A DNA stretch of 64,000 nt, from NCBI GenBank assembly GCA_023053545.1, contig JAKZAN010000160.1, positions 1-64,000 on the forward strand, read 5' to 3'. This stretch comes from Lepidurus packardi (lineage: Eukaryota > Arthropoda > Branchiopoda > Notostraca > Triopsidae). The notes below the pieces were generated by a model. The model saw only the letters and a program-made list of their open reading frames with translations. It had not been told where the DNA came from and made no database searches. Below, piece after piece: positions 11,734 through 23,557 of the stretch. How positions within the stretch are numbered: the stretch's first letter is position 1; the number at the start of each line of letters is the position of its first letter. The position numbers and the translations under genes were made by a program.

Positions 11734-13860
11734 ATGTCGCACATGCGCAGGTGGGAGGAGGAAACTATCAAAAAGAACCACCGCAAAAAACTGCAAAACG
11801 TCAAGCCAGTCCTCAATATCACCTCCAAAAGTATCACAGCCACTGACCGCAACAAAAAACTCAAATAAGAACACCCTCTAAATAATCACAACCACAACCA
11901 GACTCGCATTCTTCCTCCTTCCAGATCCCGATTTTCCCAAACTGCCAGCACTCTTCAGCCCATAGAGTCCGCACCTCTGTTCCTGTTGCTAAAGAATTTC
12001 TCGTTATAACAGTATGCTTAAGCCTTCATTTGCCGAGGTTACGGGTATGACTTCAGCAAATTCCAGCGGCTGAGCTAACAAAGCCTAGAAGTGCTCATCG
12101 ACGGTATGAAGGTGGGGGCGGAACATAGAACCAAAATGTATACTTTGATCAACTATATTGCGATACTGATGGAGAAAATCAGTCAAACACAAAACAGCAT
12201 ATCTTCAGAACAGCTACCGAAACGTATCAAGCACCGGGTGATTGACAAGGAAAAAAGCTAGTCGATGCACCAAATAATCCGGAGGAGTAGGCAGAAGAAA
12301 GAAGCGCCAGGGCTGGAAGGCACCAACAACTAGCTGGACAACCAGAAGAACTTCCTAGAAATCAATAAGCAGAACCTCAGGCAAAGGAGGACAGAAAACA
12401 AAACCAGGCCCAAAAACAACATGCAGCCCGACTGGAATTCCCCCAATTCATCCAAGTCAGCCGGCAAATACCACCATAAAATATCAAGTGCTTCTCACCC
12501 CCAGCGCAAGAACATTTTTAGATTCAGCGATGACATAGGAATCCTCCATAAATATGTGAACGGAGTGCAACAGGCCTGTCTCCTCCCTAATAAAGTACTA
12601 ACTAATCTCAGTAGAAGATTAGAAGCAGGAAGACAGTCAGGCGCCTTCAAAAAAAGAGATGCACAGTACCTTTCTTCAATTCAGGAGAAGAACAGAATCG
12701 ATCAGTATTTGAACTTAGATCTGCAAGTGGAGGCTATCAAAGGAATGTATCTTTCCTTCGACTCGGTTACACTTACATCTAATATCTTGAATCTTGATCT
12801 AGAATAACTCTCCACGTGTTTCAGTAAAGAAGTATCCTCAAAGCTACAAAACGCTCTCGACAGGCAGTTAAAAAAGGAAAGGAAACCAACTTTATAGAGC
12901 GGCTCTGGCAAACTGAATTCTACTGATGATGTTCTCTCTGAGAAGAGAACACCAGTCACATGCGTCACGACCTCCCCTCCCCTTCCAAATGGGAGGTCTG
13001 TCGACCAAGAAGTTTCGGCACATATTACCGATTTTCCGCTTAGGTTGGGTGTCGTCGAAGAGCTTGGGAATAGCGACTAGGGTTTTGAAAGTCTGCTTGA
13101 ATCCAATAAGCAAAACATTGAAGACATTTTGAAAGTGAGTCTGGTATACATTTAGGAGGATCATTCGTAAAGGTAACAAAGCGATGAAGGAACTTGTGGA
13201 AAGTAGAATTCAGTACATTCGTCATGTTCCAGTAGTTATCTATTGGAGGAAAGCGAAACCGAATTCCAGGAGGCCCAGGACATGAACAATAAGATGCGCA
13301 GTTTCAATGCCAACCGTAAGTCACAGCAGTGTAAAGAGGACCAGCGTATCCTGTACGAAGAGCTGCCCAGCTGGTCAGCTATAGCATAGTTTGTCAAGAA
13401 TGTGATAGCCAGCGCCAAGATGGAGAAAGAGGCCCCCATCATTGCTCTGATCTATCTGAACAGGCTAAAGGAGTGTTCGGGTGCTGAGGAAATATTTTCG
13501 CTGAAAAACTGGAGAAATCTTGTGGTCATGGGACTTTTGCTGGCGTCGAAGATCTGGGACGATACGAGTTTGGAAAACCATAGCGTGGCCAAAGTGTTGA
13601 GAGAATACAGTGTCATGGAGCTGAACCACATGGAGAAAGTGTTTTTGGGAATCATCGGGTATCGTCTAAATATCGGGCAGCAAGAGTACACAGAGGCATA
13701 CTTCCGTCTGAGAAGCCATGCTGGGCAAGACGTGCCGAAAACTGTCTCATTGAAGCCTCTTACTCGGGAGGCTGTATTAAAACTGGAAGGAAAGGCGGGG
13801 TAGTTGTCACGGAAGTTGCGAAACAAATATAGATAGTCGGATGGAAGGAAATCAGTATGA
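11734..13860 (+). CDS. Cyclin-Y-like protein with long N-terminal extension
   Basis: The C-terminal ~150 residues form a cyclin box close to cyclin Y/PHO80-type: EAPIIALIYLNRL, then NWRNLVVMGLLLASKIWDD, a core of the cyclin fold, followed by EYSVMELNHMEKVFLGIIGY. Such cyclins activate CDK14/16- or Pho85-type kinases. About 470 residues of Q/N/K-rich, largely disordered sequence precede it. The preferred intron is 13173-13232, giving 2067 coding nt (688 residues). An alternative intron (13135-13206) also keeps the frame. The first stop is TGA at 13858, but the same frame stays open to a TGA at 14053, so the true C terminus is uncertain. An exon before the ATG is also possible. Confidence 0.75.
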
Positions 13861-14193
13861 ATAACGTGGGAGGCTAATGGAAAGTGGGCAGCCATCATCG
13901 GGATGAAGGAGGACGCAGATTTGTCTCTGGTGTATTTCTTGGCGATGCGACTGAAATGGACTTTTGATGGCAGCATATATTGGATCCGGTTTCTAGCATT
14001 TTAGCATGCCTTTGTTGTGTGGCCATCAATATGCTTCCACACAAGTAGCTATTGAGGCCTCAGTTTATTTAACATAAGCAAAGTTGCAACAGAAAGATAC
14101 CATCATAAACTCTAAAATACTACAAGCATCTCAAATAAAATCTAGCCCCAAAGTCAAAACAGCATACCAAGCTAGAGCACATCACCCACCCCA
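13861..14193. other. Gap between cyclin-like gene and calpain
   Basis: The first ~190 bases stay open in the cyclin frame and may be an extra exon. The remainder is AT-rich and looks like a calpain 5' region. Confidence 0.35.
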
Positions 14194-16095
14194 ATGAACT
14201 TTTGTGGATTCCTCAATAACCTCCCACAACCGGGTGAATACGCCTTCGAGGCATTCAGACAAATTACCCTACCCTCTCATCTCCAAAACATCCTTCCTCT
14301 CAACTCCATCACGAACCATCCAGGAGGGGCTTTTTCTACCGTGTTAAGCACTTTCAGTACTATTGGAAACTTTCTATCACCAAAAAACCCATCCAATAAC
14401 CCTATCTTCCAACACAATCTCTCAGAAGATCTTGTACAGAATATGCCATTCCAAAGCGACAGGGCAACTAAATCCACACTTTAGAAGTTACAAGAAATGG
14501 ATAGTGTTGTCATCAAGAAAATCAAAAAGTCCAACTACAGTAAACTCGTTTAGAATTACCGCCAAAAAGGTGGGAAATGGACCGATCCTGACTTCCCTCC
14601 GAGCCAGACGTCCCTCGGCAAACTGGACGAGGTCCAAGGTACTGTATCATGGCGCCGAATTCCCTAGATCATTGCTAATCCTGTGTTTGTTTAAGGAGAG
14701 ATAGAACCTTCAGATGTCATTCAGGGTAGCGTTGGCAACTGTTATTTCCTGAGTGCACTGGCGTCTCTTGCTGAGCATGAGCATCGAATAAAAAATTGTT
14801 TTCCCAATATGTAAGTTAGTCCTTATGGTATTTACATGGTGCGTGTCCTTTTTCAAGGAGTCCTCCGATAAATAGTTATTGATGACTTTATCCCGTGTGA
14901 CGAAGTTGGGAAACCTCTGTTTGCTAAGCCTGCTGCACAAAATGAGATCTGGGTCATGATCATGGAAAAGGCTTGGGCAAAACTACACGGATCTTATGGT
15001 GCAACTGTCGGTGGACTCCCTCACTAGGTCTTAACCGCATTTTCAGGCGCGCCAACTACATACTACTCAATCGGCGAGAAAAAAGACTAAGACGAGCAAA
15101 TGTGGCAGAAGATGATCGAATGTGCACGGAAAGGCAGTCTGATGTGCACAGGGACAAAGAGTGACCCTATCGTCTAGAAATCTGGGTTAGTCCTAGGACA
15201 TGCTTACACTATTTTAGGAGTCTATGATACGCCTGTCAGATTAGTTAAGCTACGCAATCCTTGGGGTAAACGATAGTGGAATGGGCGTGCCTCTGACCAG
15301 GATTCAGCCTTCTGGAATCGCATGCCGCCACAGACAAAACAACAGCTAGGATACAATTAGAAAGATGATGGGATTTTCTTCATGCTTTGGGAAGACTTAA
15401 CCAATTACTTTGACATGATAGACATCTGTGCGATCGATGACAATGCTACCTACCTCAATGAAGAAGCATCCTTCTCTGCTAAGAAAGGGAAGTACTTTGA
15501 TCTTAAGACAGAGGGGGGTCCGGTTACCATCACATTATCTCAGAACTCTCTGCGGGAGTTCGCATAGAGTGTCCAAAAACAAGGTCTTGCAAGGACCACC
15601 CTCGTCATCAGCAGGTACGAGAAAAATCAGGTAGGTTACGAATATAAGTATGTGGCTTCAAAGTCTTCCTCTCTTCTTGCAAACAATAGTCTGGATCTAG
15701 GTGTCCTTCCGGCAGGCGAATATGTCATCTTCGCAAAGTGTGATTGGGTCCGCCAGGATCCGGATACAGCTTCTCTGAGTGTGTATACGCGTTCGCGAGT
15801 TTCCTTAAAACCTTCGAATGTGGGCAGTGGAGATAGGTTTCTGTTCAAGACATTCCTGGATCATGCACGCAGTAACCCCAAGAAGACGGTATTGTGTAGA
15901 TCCCCCGAGGCATGGGTATCAAGTGATTTCCTGATCAACGATGGAGGGTACGGGTACATCGCTATCCACTTGGATGAAAAATCGTCAATGAAACTGGGCG
16001 TGTAGATTGACGAGGCGTAAGAAATATAAAGCCTACCGATTTAATATGAATATATGGCTAACATAGAGAGTTTACGCAGAAAAGACTGGTGCTGA
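14194..16095 (+). CDS. Calpain-type cysteine protease
   Basis: A single exon of 633 residues with many TAA/TAG read as Gln. The CysPc domain (about residues 110-410) keeps the whole catalytic triad: Cys183 in GSVGNCYFLSALASL, His336 in GHAYTILGVY and Asn355 in LRNPWGKRQWNG. The oxyanion and substrate-cleft elements VIDDFIPCDE and EKAWAKLHGSYGA are also present. The C-terminal ~220 residues resemble calpain C2-like beta-sandwich domains (PAGEYVIFAKCDW). No penta-EF-hand and no membrane segment are present, so this is an atypical, soluble calpain of the kind expanded in ciliates. Intracellular, Ca2+-regulated limited proteolysis is the expected role. The enzyme looks intact. Confidence 0.95.
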
Positions 16096-16475
16096 AACGC
16101 CCGTATAAGGGTTCTGGAAGGATAAAAGCCATAGTGGAGGGAGGCAAATAGTTGATAATCCTGTATAGGATGAAGGCGAGGAAGTACCCAACGCAGTTGA
16201 GTCTGCCAGCTCCCAACATATACAACCTGACTTGATGAGTCGCCAAGACCTCTAGTTCCTGTTCAAGAATCATACTTTCATGAATATAGACTGACTACTT
16301 GTTGATTTAAACAATCTATGTAGACAATCCACTGATAGAACTGTACTATCTTTCCATCTAAGCTTTCAACCGTGAAGCAGAACAAACCCAAACAGAAAAC
16401 GAAAATAAATCATAAAAAGATCCATCAAAATCAATAATATAATCACACAAAACAATCATATCCCTAAATCAAAGC
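16096..16475. other. Intergenic, nothing recognised
   Basis: The spacer between calpain and the next plus-strand gene becomes AT-rich and A-rich just before the next ATG. I see no gene in it. Confidence 0.4.
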
Positions 16476-17939
16476 ATGAATCCCACAGATCTCCCGTCCA
16501 CCCGTACGCCTCGCACTCCTCTCTCCCGCACCAACCCCAGGGCTCCACTTCAACGCACCCCCACATCCGAAACCAAAACAGACCCACACCCCCCAATCTC
16601 TAATACTTCCAAAAACTAACAACCCTCCTCCACTGAAATCGCCTCAATAGACCAGGAGCTTCGAAAGCTAGAACATGAGGACAATCGACGCAAGGCAGCA
16701 ACCTACTTTAAGGTCATCTTCAGGGAGAACATCCGACATAAAATGATGATTGGTCTCGCAAAGATCAAGAGTCGTAGTTGGCTGCAGAAAAAACGGGGTC
16801 TCTCACTAGGACACCTCCTCCATAGACTCTCTACAACCAAGCGTAAGGAAAACAAGATGATAGCCTTCCGGAGACTAATGTTTTACAATACGATCATGGT
16901 AAGAGATTTAATGTTGAGAAACCAAAAGCTGACGCAGACAGCAGCTGGAAAGATTCTGGAAGCCTTTGCTCACCTCTTGCAGGGAAAAATAAAAAATAAT
17001 CGAAGACTAGCCTTAGAGAAGCTTCGTAAGAATGCCAAGATACACTCCAAAATAGTGGCCTTTATGAGGAACTGCAAGCTCAGGAGCCTGAATCGACTAA
17101 TCAAGAACAGGATGGTTGATGCCTTCCTGAAGATCTACTCGCAGAAGCCAAAGCCCAAACCTCTGGCTGGCCAACCCCAAAATCTAGGGCCTTTACGAAG
17201 ATCTGCGATTATTCTTAAGACTAGATATCACTCTCTAAAAGTCTTAGGCTTTGAGACTTTAAAGAGATACTCTCAATATCGGAGGCACCAAGAAGCACAG
17301 GATGCCATCAAGCGAGCTATCACTCCTAAATAATAGAAGCTAATGGCAGAAATCAAACAGATTGAAGCTCATGCAGCAGAGATCAAGCAGAAGCATGAAG
17401 AACAGATGGATTAACAGACCCGAACCAAGGAAAGGTTAGAAGCTCGTCTGTTGGCATTACGCGAGTAAAATACACAGCTGGAGGAAGAGATCGCAAAGTT
17501 CCAGATTGCGAGAAAGTCACGCACAAAGACTGTTGGGGAGGCGCGTCTGTACGAGGCAATTTATAACAACTTTTTGTTTTTCTTGAGATACGCTGATGAG
17601 GAAATCCCGCGGGAGGATTTGCTGGAGGCACTCTTGACGCCCCTAGGGAGCATAGATCTACCGACCGAGACCATTAAAGACGAAAACGATGTGTTAGAAG
17701 AAGTGTTAGCGGAATACAAGAAACTCAAGTTGGGCAGAGTCCCTGAAATTCTGCCCCGAAGGAAACCCCTGCAGAAGCCTTACGAATTCCTGCTGAAATA
17801 GAACGCGTAGTTATACGTGATGCTGGCGTCGCTGATCGAGCAGAATCGGGGCAGCAGTAATGACAAAGAATTTGTGCAGCTGGTCTCAGAGTTCTCGGAG
17901 TTGTAGAAGAAGTTTATGAAGGTTCGAAATAATGCCTGA
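16476..17939 (+). CDS. Helical/coiled-coil protein, uncharacterised
   Basis: A single exon of 487 residues, TGA stop. Residues 1-60 are Pro/Thr-rich. About residues 80-280 form a series of short basic helices of similar build (for example NKMIAFRRLMFYN and NRMVDAFLKIYSQ) spaced 20-35 residues apart, faintly like Sfi1/IQ-type helix repeats. A charged coiled coil follows (AAEIKQKHEEQMDQQ), then an acidic helical tail. A centrin/calmodulin-binding or basal-body role is a guess from composition only. Confidence 0.65.
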
Positions 17940-18197
17940 TGGACTTAGCGAGAACTGGGACAGATACATAATGATATTTTAGGGAGAATGGAAGGGCACA
18001 TGTTTAGGGTATGGGGAATTGAGAACCCCAAGTCTTAAGTAGTATTTTATGGTTAGAGAGCGGAAGCGATATGGCTGGAGTGCGTAGTGATGGTACAGTT
18101 GATCTTAATGCAGACCGATTTTTAATTCAAAACTCGTTTCGTTTAAATCCAAAATATACAGACTTACATAAACTTATCAATACCCCACCTATAACGA

Positions 18198-20868
18198 ATG
18201 AACAAATTCAAACTCCTCGGCAACCTCCAGCTCGAAAAGAAAAACACAGCCATTCCCGCCTCTTCCAAACCACCACAGCGCAGGGACGAGATACACCTGC
18301 TCGATCTTCTCGACAGGTGCACCCAGGTCCTCAGAGATGATCGCATCTGGCTCCGATCTCGCATCAAAGACTCAGACCCCGAAGTCCTCGACATATTCCG
18401 CAAAGCAAAAAAGCCACTCAGTATTCCTCAATCCCTCGACCCATCTCCCATCACTCTATAGACATCCAGCAACTACAAGTCAACCTACGAAAATATGCCA
18501 GTAGGGTCAAAGAGCAGCACAAACAAGAGCAACTCAGCCGCTTCAAAGAAAACATGTGCCAACACGCCCAGTGTCTATGTGGTGACCGACCTGCCCATAA
18601 GTCCCAGCCTTCTCGGTCAGGCTCCGCTTACTCTAGTAGCCAGCCCCAATCGCACCCACTCTACAATAACCCTTCGTCCTACTTTCAAAATCCCCCGAGC
18701 CAAGACTCCCAAGGCAGACACTTCACATAGTTTTTTCGGAGCCATGAGACTGAGGAGGTAATGGGGAATGGCACCAAGAACGAGTGCCAGCAAGTGTATC
18801 AGAACAATGTCTCCTCGTCAAAGGTTTCATTCGCGCAACAGCAACAAGATTATGCTAATAAAAACCATTACGTTAAGAACCATTAAGAGTACTCCGATGG
18901 TTCTGACCAACACTTCCAATGTGATTTTGGAAAGAATCCTGACGAGTTGCGAAAATAGTATAAAGAATCCATGAAAGAAATGGGCCAAGCGTACAATAAT
19001 CCACGACCCCAGCAATACGCCGAACCCCAACCTCTCAAACGCACCAATAACTTAATGATATTCGAAGGAGTATCAAGTGGCCAACGTTTCCCCGATCCAA
19101 TCCAGGAAGAAGAAGAAAACGACAAACAGAGTAGCAGCCGTTCTCGGTCGGAAGAACTGTACTCGCATTCGTAGAGGAGTAGGCTTTCGCAACAGCAACA
19201 AAACTTGCAGAGAGGAGTAGAACAGAAACCATCGAAGCCAAATACTCCTTACAAAGAAAGCCGTCATACCAACAGACCCGCTGAAACTGAAAGAACAGAA
19301 AAATCTTCTTACCAGTTCTAGCACAAACTGTCTCCCCTTAATTCCTCTAGAAACAAAGAGCCTACACCAGAAAGGTACCAGAAGCACCAATTTAACCAGT
19401 TTGCCGAACACAATAGTTGGTCCAAGAAGTCCGAGCTCCAAGAGAAGGACTCCGAAACCTACAGCTTGAACGGCAATATCGACCCGTGCTTAAACGAACC
19501 CCTTCCCATAATGAACCCGTCTCAGAATCCCTGGAGCAGTCTTTCAATTTCAAATGAAGGCGCATCTACAACTCCCTTTGTACCTACAACTCAAACCTTT
19601 AGCTCAATCATAGGAGCAAAGAGAAAGAATTCAGATCAAAATAACGATTAGCAACATTTCCACTCAATTGCCACGTTCTCGACGACGAGTGCCACGACTT
19701 CACATTTCAACATTGCAGCTGCACCTTTCATTCAGGAACATCTGCCTACTTTCTCGGCTAACAACGGAGCCCCCCCTTCTCTACAATCCTCAGTCAACAT
19801 TGTGAATTCTAGTCTGAGCACCCTTCCTCCCCTTCCGACCACTAGCACGACTCCAAGCTATTTGCTTCCTCCGATTTCGACCTTCAGCAATACTGAAAAC
19901 CTCTTTACATCGCCATAACTTTTAATGGAGTGTCGCAAGATTATCCAACAGTCCAAATCTAACAAAAAGGATGATCACTTCGTCCAACCCTCTTCGGCGC
20001 CCTTCACTCAAGACTTCCTCTACAAGTCCACGACATCCCTTATGTATCCTGAACACTCTACCTCCTTCAAGCCCTCCCTCGTTGAAATCCATCACTCACC
20101 TTCGAAGTATTCTGGGAGTAATCAAAACTACACTGCAATCGACAGCGTCACAGCCAAGACTTGCTATAGCTAAGTTAAACCTCTGGCTGCAGCCACCATC
20201 CCTACTGCGCTTGACGCCTTTTCAAAGCCTACTGTATCATTCGCTGCTGAGAAGGAAAAAGGCTTTCTTTCGCATGTGATGGTGGTAGAGTCATTTGACC
20301 GAGCTGAATAAACTCCAAAGCAACTTACCTTTTAAGATATGAGTGCTTAACAAATCTTCGACCTGTTCTTCTAAGAGGGAACAAACCCTACTTTGTCGCT
20401 TGCTGCTTTTACCCACATAGCAGAAGAGTGTAACTTCAAGCAGCCCAACAAACTCCTAAAGATATTCGAGTACTGCCAAAAGAACGGACTAATAAGCGCG
20501 TCAGACTTTGGGCGTGCACTGAGCTACGTCTGTCTTGCGGAGAACAGCACGGGATGTAATGTGAAGTAACTATTCAGTCTAGTAGACATAAATAAGCGTG
20601 GATTCTTCAGTATGGAGGACTATGAGAGATTCCTGGACCACGTAATGAACGAGGAGAGCGATTAGAGAGTGGTTGGGGCTGCGTACAGAGTGTTCGACCT
20701 GGCAAATTACGACAAGAAGGATCATGTGGAGTATTGGGCTCTCTATCTGGTGTAAGACATTTTGTATTTCAATGTATTTGCTTACGAACATTTAGTAAAA
20801 ACACGGAAGAGTTCTCGGTGCTGACGGACTACCTGTAGCAGTTCGAGTTCGAACTGGAGAACGAGTGA
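18198..20868 (+). CDS. Ser/Gln-rich protein with C-terminal EF-hand-like region
   Basis: An 861-residue protein from three exons (introns 18421-18461 and 20752-20795; exons total 2586 nt, TGA stop). Residues 1-75 are helical. The bulk (about 100-680) is low complexity, rich in S, Q, N, T and P, with scattered SF/TF dipeptides. The last ~200 residues are ordered, with two calcium-binding-like loops: LFSLVDINKRGFFSMEDYER and VFDLANYDKKDHVEYWALYL. These follow the EF-hand hydrophobic pattern but lack a full set of acidic ligands. An ATG at 18071 in another frame reaches a TGA early and was not used. Function unknown. Confidence 0.65.
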
Positions 20869-21094
20869 GACCCGACAATTAATGCCCTTTCTCCTGCTGG
20901 GTAGATAATCGTTTGCACCAGGAAAAGAAGAACAGAAATTAAACGAACGGATGCTAGAAATTATTGGATTTTTTCATTATCTTATTAACTCATTTCCACC
21001 AAAGTATCACCAACAGTCCGACATACGCATTATAAATCATCCCGCCAAGTCCACTCCATCTATTCTAAAACTCCCAAGATCCGCCCACACACTC

Positions 21095-22387
21095 TCATGT
21101 CCGAAGCAGTCTATGTATTGGCCCGTACATCTTCTACAGTCCTCCAATATCGATCTCCACCAGCGTCGAGTACTCGATCGCCCACACGCTCTCTTCGTAC
21201 AGGTTTCTTCGCATGCATGCCTTGGCGACTATGTCGTTCTACTTATACTTTCTGCCGTCGCTCTCGAGTGTTCCCTGTCTGACCAAAATCAGTCTGCTGA
21301 CTGGCTCTCCGCCCTTCACCACGAGCTCGTGCAGCCCCACCCTTCTCTAATGTGAGCATTCGTTTACTTGCCAGAAGAACTCCTAGAGACTGTCCAGTTT
21401 AAACAGACCTTCTTATAGTAACACCTTTTTGATAAATCGACACTTTTCGACTACTCCATTGTTTGTGTATTTTTTATACTCGTGCCTATCTACACACAGC
21501 AGCACTGAGTCTTTGCGAGCAATGGCATCCTGTCGGATAATGTTATGATGCATTAGGCCGATGTCGCCAATGCTTTGGCCTGGCTGGATAGTAACTACAC
21601 GTTTGAGTGGGCCTTCATCAGGATTTTCAGGGAAAAGCTCAATCTCTCCTTTGTCCAAGAAATAATAGGTTTTACTCAATTGACCGCGTCTGAACAGGTA
21701 CTCGCCTTATAGAACCATGACTTCCTCCATGCTGTCGATGAGAGCATTTAACTGTTGGCCGTCGAAGTGTTGGAAGAGGAAACTATCGGTCATTCGAATG
21801 AGGACTCTACTTTTTAGGGATTCCGACTTCTTGGTCTTGTATCGCTTTGGTTGTGGCATGGAGTTATTGCCATTGCTATTTAGACTGTCTCCGGTTTGTG
21901 TCTTTTAGTCTTCGGCGAACTACTAGCAAATAGCATTCCTTCTTTTATTCCTACTCTTAGGGTGGAAGCTCTGGTTTTATAATTCTTGTACGTCTTACTA
22001 GTTTACAACTTCCCATTCCTGTTCGTAGACTGACGGCCGAGGATTCACCAGTGACGAAGAAGATTACTGTTGCTGGCGGTAACTACTGATGTCCTGCGAA
22101 CGGATCAGGGTGCTGAAGTTCGAAGGATTGCTTCGATTCATTCTGGGATTGCTATTCAGATTGGTGAGGATTTGGAGTCTTCCAGTTTCCTAGGGACTCG
22201 GGTGGTGGTCTGGGGATGCATAATTATGATAGTCGTCATGATGGAGCCTGCGCGCGATGAGCCAATCGATACTGAATGAAATGACGTCCGAAGGAGTATA
22301 GCGGGCGATTTAAGTCCGGAGTTCGTCGAGAATAGGGTCCACAGAAGTACGCATGTATAACGACATTTGTCTGTGGATATGAGCCAT
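21095..22387 (-). CDS. PKA regulatory-subunit-like protein, second cNMP site degenerate
   Basis: A single exon of 430 residues from the ATG at 22387 (in-frame ATGs at 22366 and 22354 are alternatives). The N terminus has an RIIa-like dimerisation/docking helix pair, DELRTQIARYTPSDVISFSI, then ~150 residues of disordered linker. The first cNMP domain starts near FLFQHFDGQQLNALID and holds a phosphate-binding cassette GDIGLMHHNIIRQDAIA, where the usual GE is GD and the Arg is kept. The second domain has the beta-roll outline but no GE and no Arg in the cassette position. A basic stretch, KRYKTKKSES, sits where an inhibitor sequence might be. It may be a cAMP or cGMP sensor or a diverged R subunit of ciliary PKA. 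Confidence 0.75.
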
Positions 22388-22655
22388 GGCCTAAGTCCGG
22401 CGGTATTTTATTGTAGGGGCTAAAGTATGATGAATCAAATATAGTAATATTGCACAATACGTGAATATTAGGGCAGATCCGACTCATGGATACCTACGGC
22501 TCAGCTCCAGACCTAATTTATACGGGAGTTTTGTTGGGCTCTCAAACTGAAATACTCTGGGCAGGTCTGTGAGAAATGTTGAGTGCCTGAGAGCTAGGGC
22601 AACTGTGATTGGAGGGCAGGGATAGATGGGGAAATGAGGGGAGGGTATCAGCTGA

Positions 22656-22727
22656 TCCGCGATAGTATAGTGGCTATTATCCCTGCCTGTCACGCAGGAA
22701 ACCCGGGTTCAATTCCCGGTCGCGGAG
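22656..22727 (+). tRNA. tRNA-Asp (GTC)
   Basis: A 72-nt cloverleaf. The acceptor stem TCCGCGA pairs with TCGCGGA, the anticodon stem CCTGC/GCAGG encloses loop CTGTCAC with anticodon GTC, and the T arm is CCGGG-TTCAATT-CCCGG. The D arm has TAGTATAGTGG, the internal A box. A run of five T at 22729-22733 is a Pol III terminator. There is no intron and no encoded CCA. It stands alone, with no other tRNA in the window. Confidence 0.95.
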
Positions 22728-23557
22728 GTTTTTATTGATATTATAGACTGCTTTTGATTTATCTAGATATCCTGTTGTTGGACTTGAGTTAGTCTGGAAA
22801 TAAGTGGTCACAATACAATGGTCGACAACCCCGTAGTTTTATTTCGCACTGATCATTTCAAGTATCGAATGGCCTGGTTTCCAGACTATTTTTAGCACAT
22901 GTCCCTTATCTTTGCCTCTTTATCCCTGCTATGACTCCAGTCTCTAGTACACAAGTACAGCTTCAATTCTCCCCAACACGACTCCACTAGTTTCTTCGAT
23001 ACTGCTCAAATTGTAGAGACCATCTAAGTCAACCACACAGCCCTGTGATAGTAATATTATCCAACTTACACAAGAGTTCTGGAGGAACTGTCCCACAAAA
23101 CTCGATTGTTTTGGGTGGTGATAGCCAGAATATCTCAGTATATAGCATCAAAATGCAATTCCTATCCTGATGGTATCTTTGGAGAGGATACAGAAGAAGT
23201 TGTTGGATGTCAAGATAGGATCGATTGCAGTGCAAATATGAGAAGATTTAGGAGTAGAGGAGCGACCCTTGATTTGGCTAAGATGGTATGGATATATTTA
23301 GTATTTTTGATATAGATAGCGCAAGGCAGTCAAAAAACGCATTGGTTCTCTTGCCCCAACTGTGAAGAGGTGAGCATAGGATGTAGCTTAAAAACAATAT
23401 CTATCTTCGCATCAGAGATGCAGCCTGTTTGGTCTGCGGTTGATGATGGGATGCTTCGGCCATGTGGGGTGACCTTCCCCTAATATGTGTATATCTGCAA
23501 AGAGATCATAAAACAAGACTCCCCAGCTCTATAAATATAAACCCAAACTGCAGCTTC
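22728..23557. other. Unresolved stretch, possibly a small multi-exon gene on the plus strand
   Basis: Plus-strand frames here contain plausible coding pieces. One, from the ATG at about 22934, includes RYCSNCRDHLSQPHSPV. A piece near 23160-23290 includes GEDTEEVVGCQDRIDC, and one near 23330-23400 includes THWFSCPNCEEVSIGC. Two CxxC pairs could form a zinc site of the Yippee/Mis18 kind, but I could not join the pieces through introns with confidence, so no CDS is given. Confidence 0.25.

Noticed and set aside
13452..13976. A 174-codon open frame on the minus strand
   Set aside because: It is antisense to the cyclin box. Its extension past 13860 was used only as a hint that plus-strand coding may go on.
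16058..16273. A 71-codon minus-strand frame with hydrophobic residues
   Set aside because: It overlaps the calpain 3' end, does not end in TGA in a convincing place, and lacks any family resemblance.
18071..18340. An upstream ATG frame before the EF-hand-like gene
   Set aside because: It hits TGA and is out of frame with the exon that joins cleanly to the rest of the gene.
21322..21380. A possible 21-bp intron (GTAAAC...TTAG) in the PKA-R-like gene
   Set aside because: The stretch is a multiple of three without TGA and reads through in frame, so no intron is needed.
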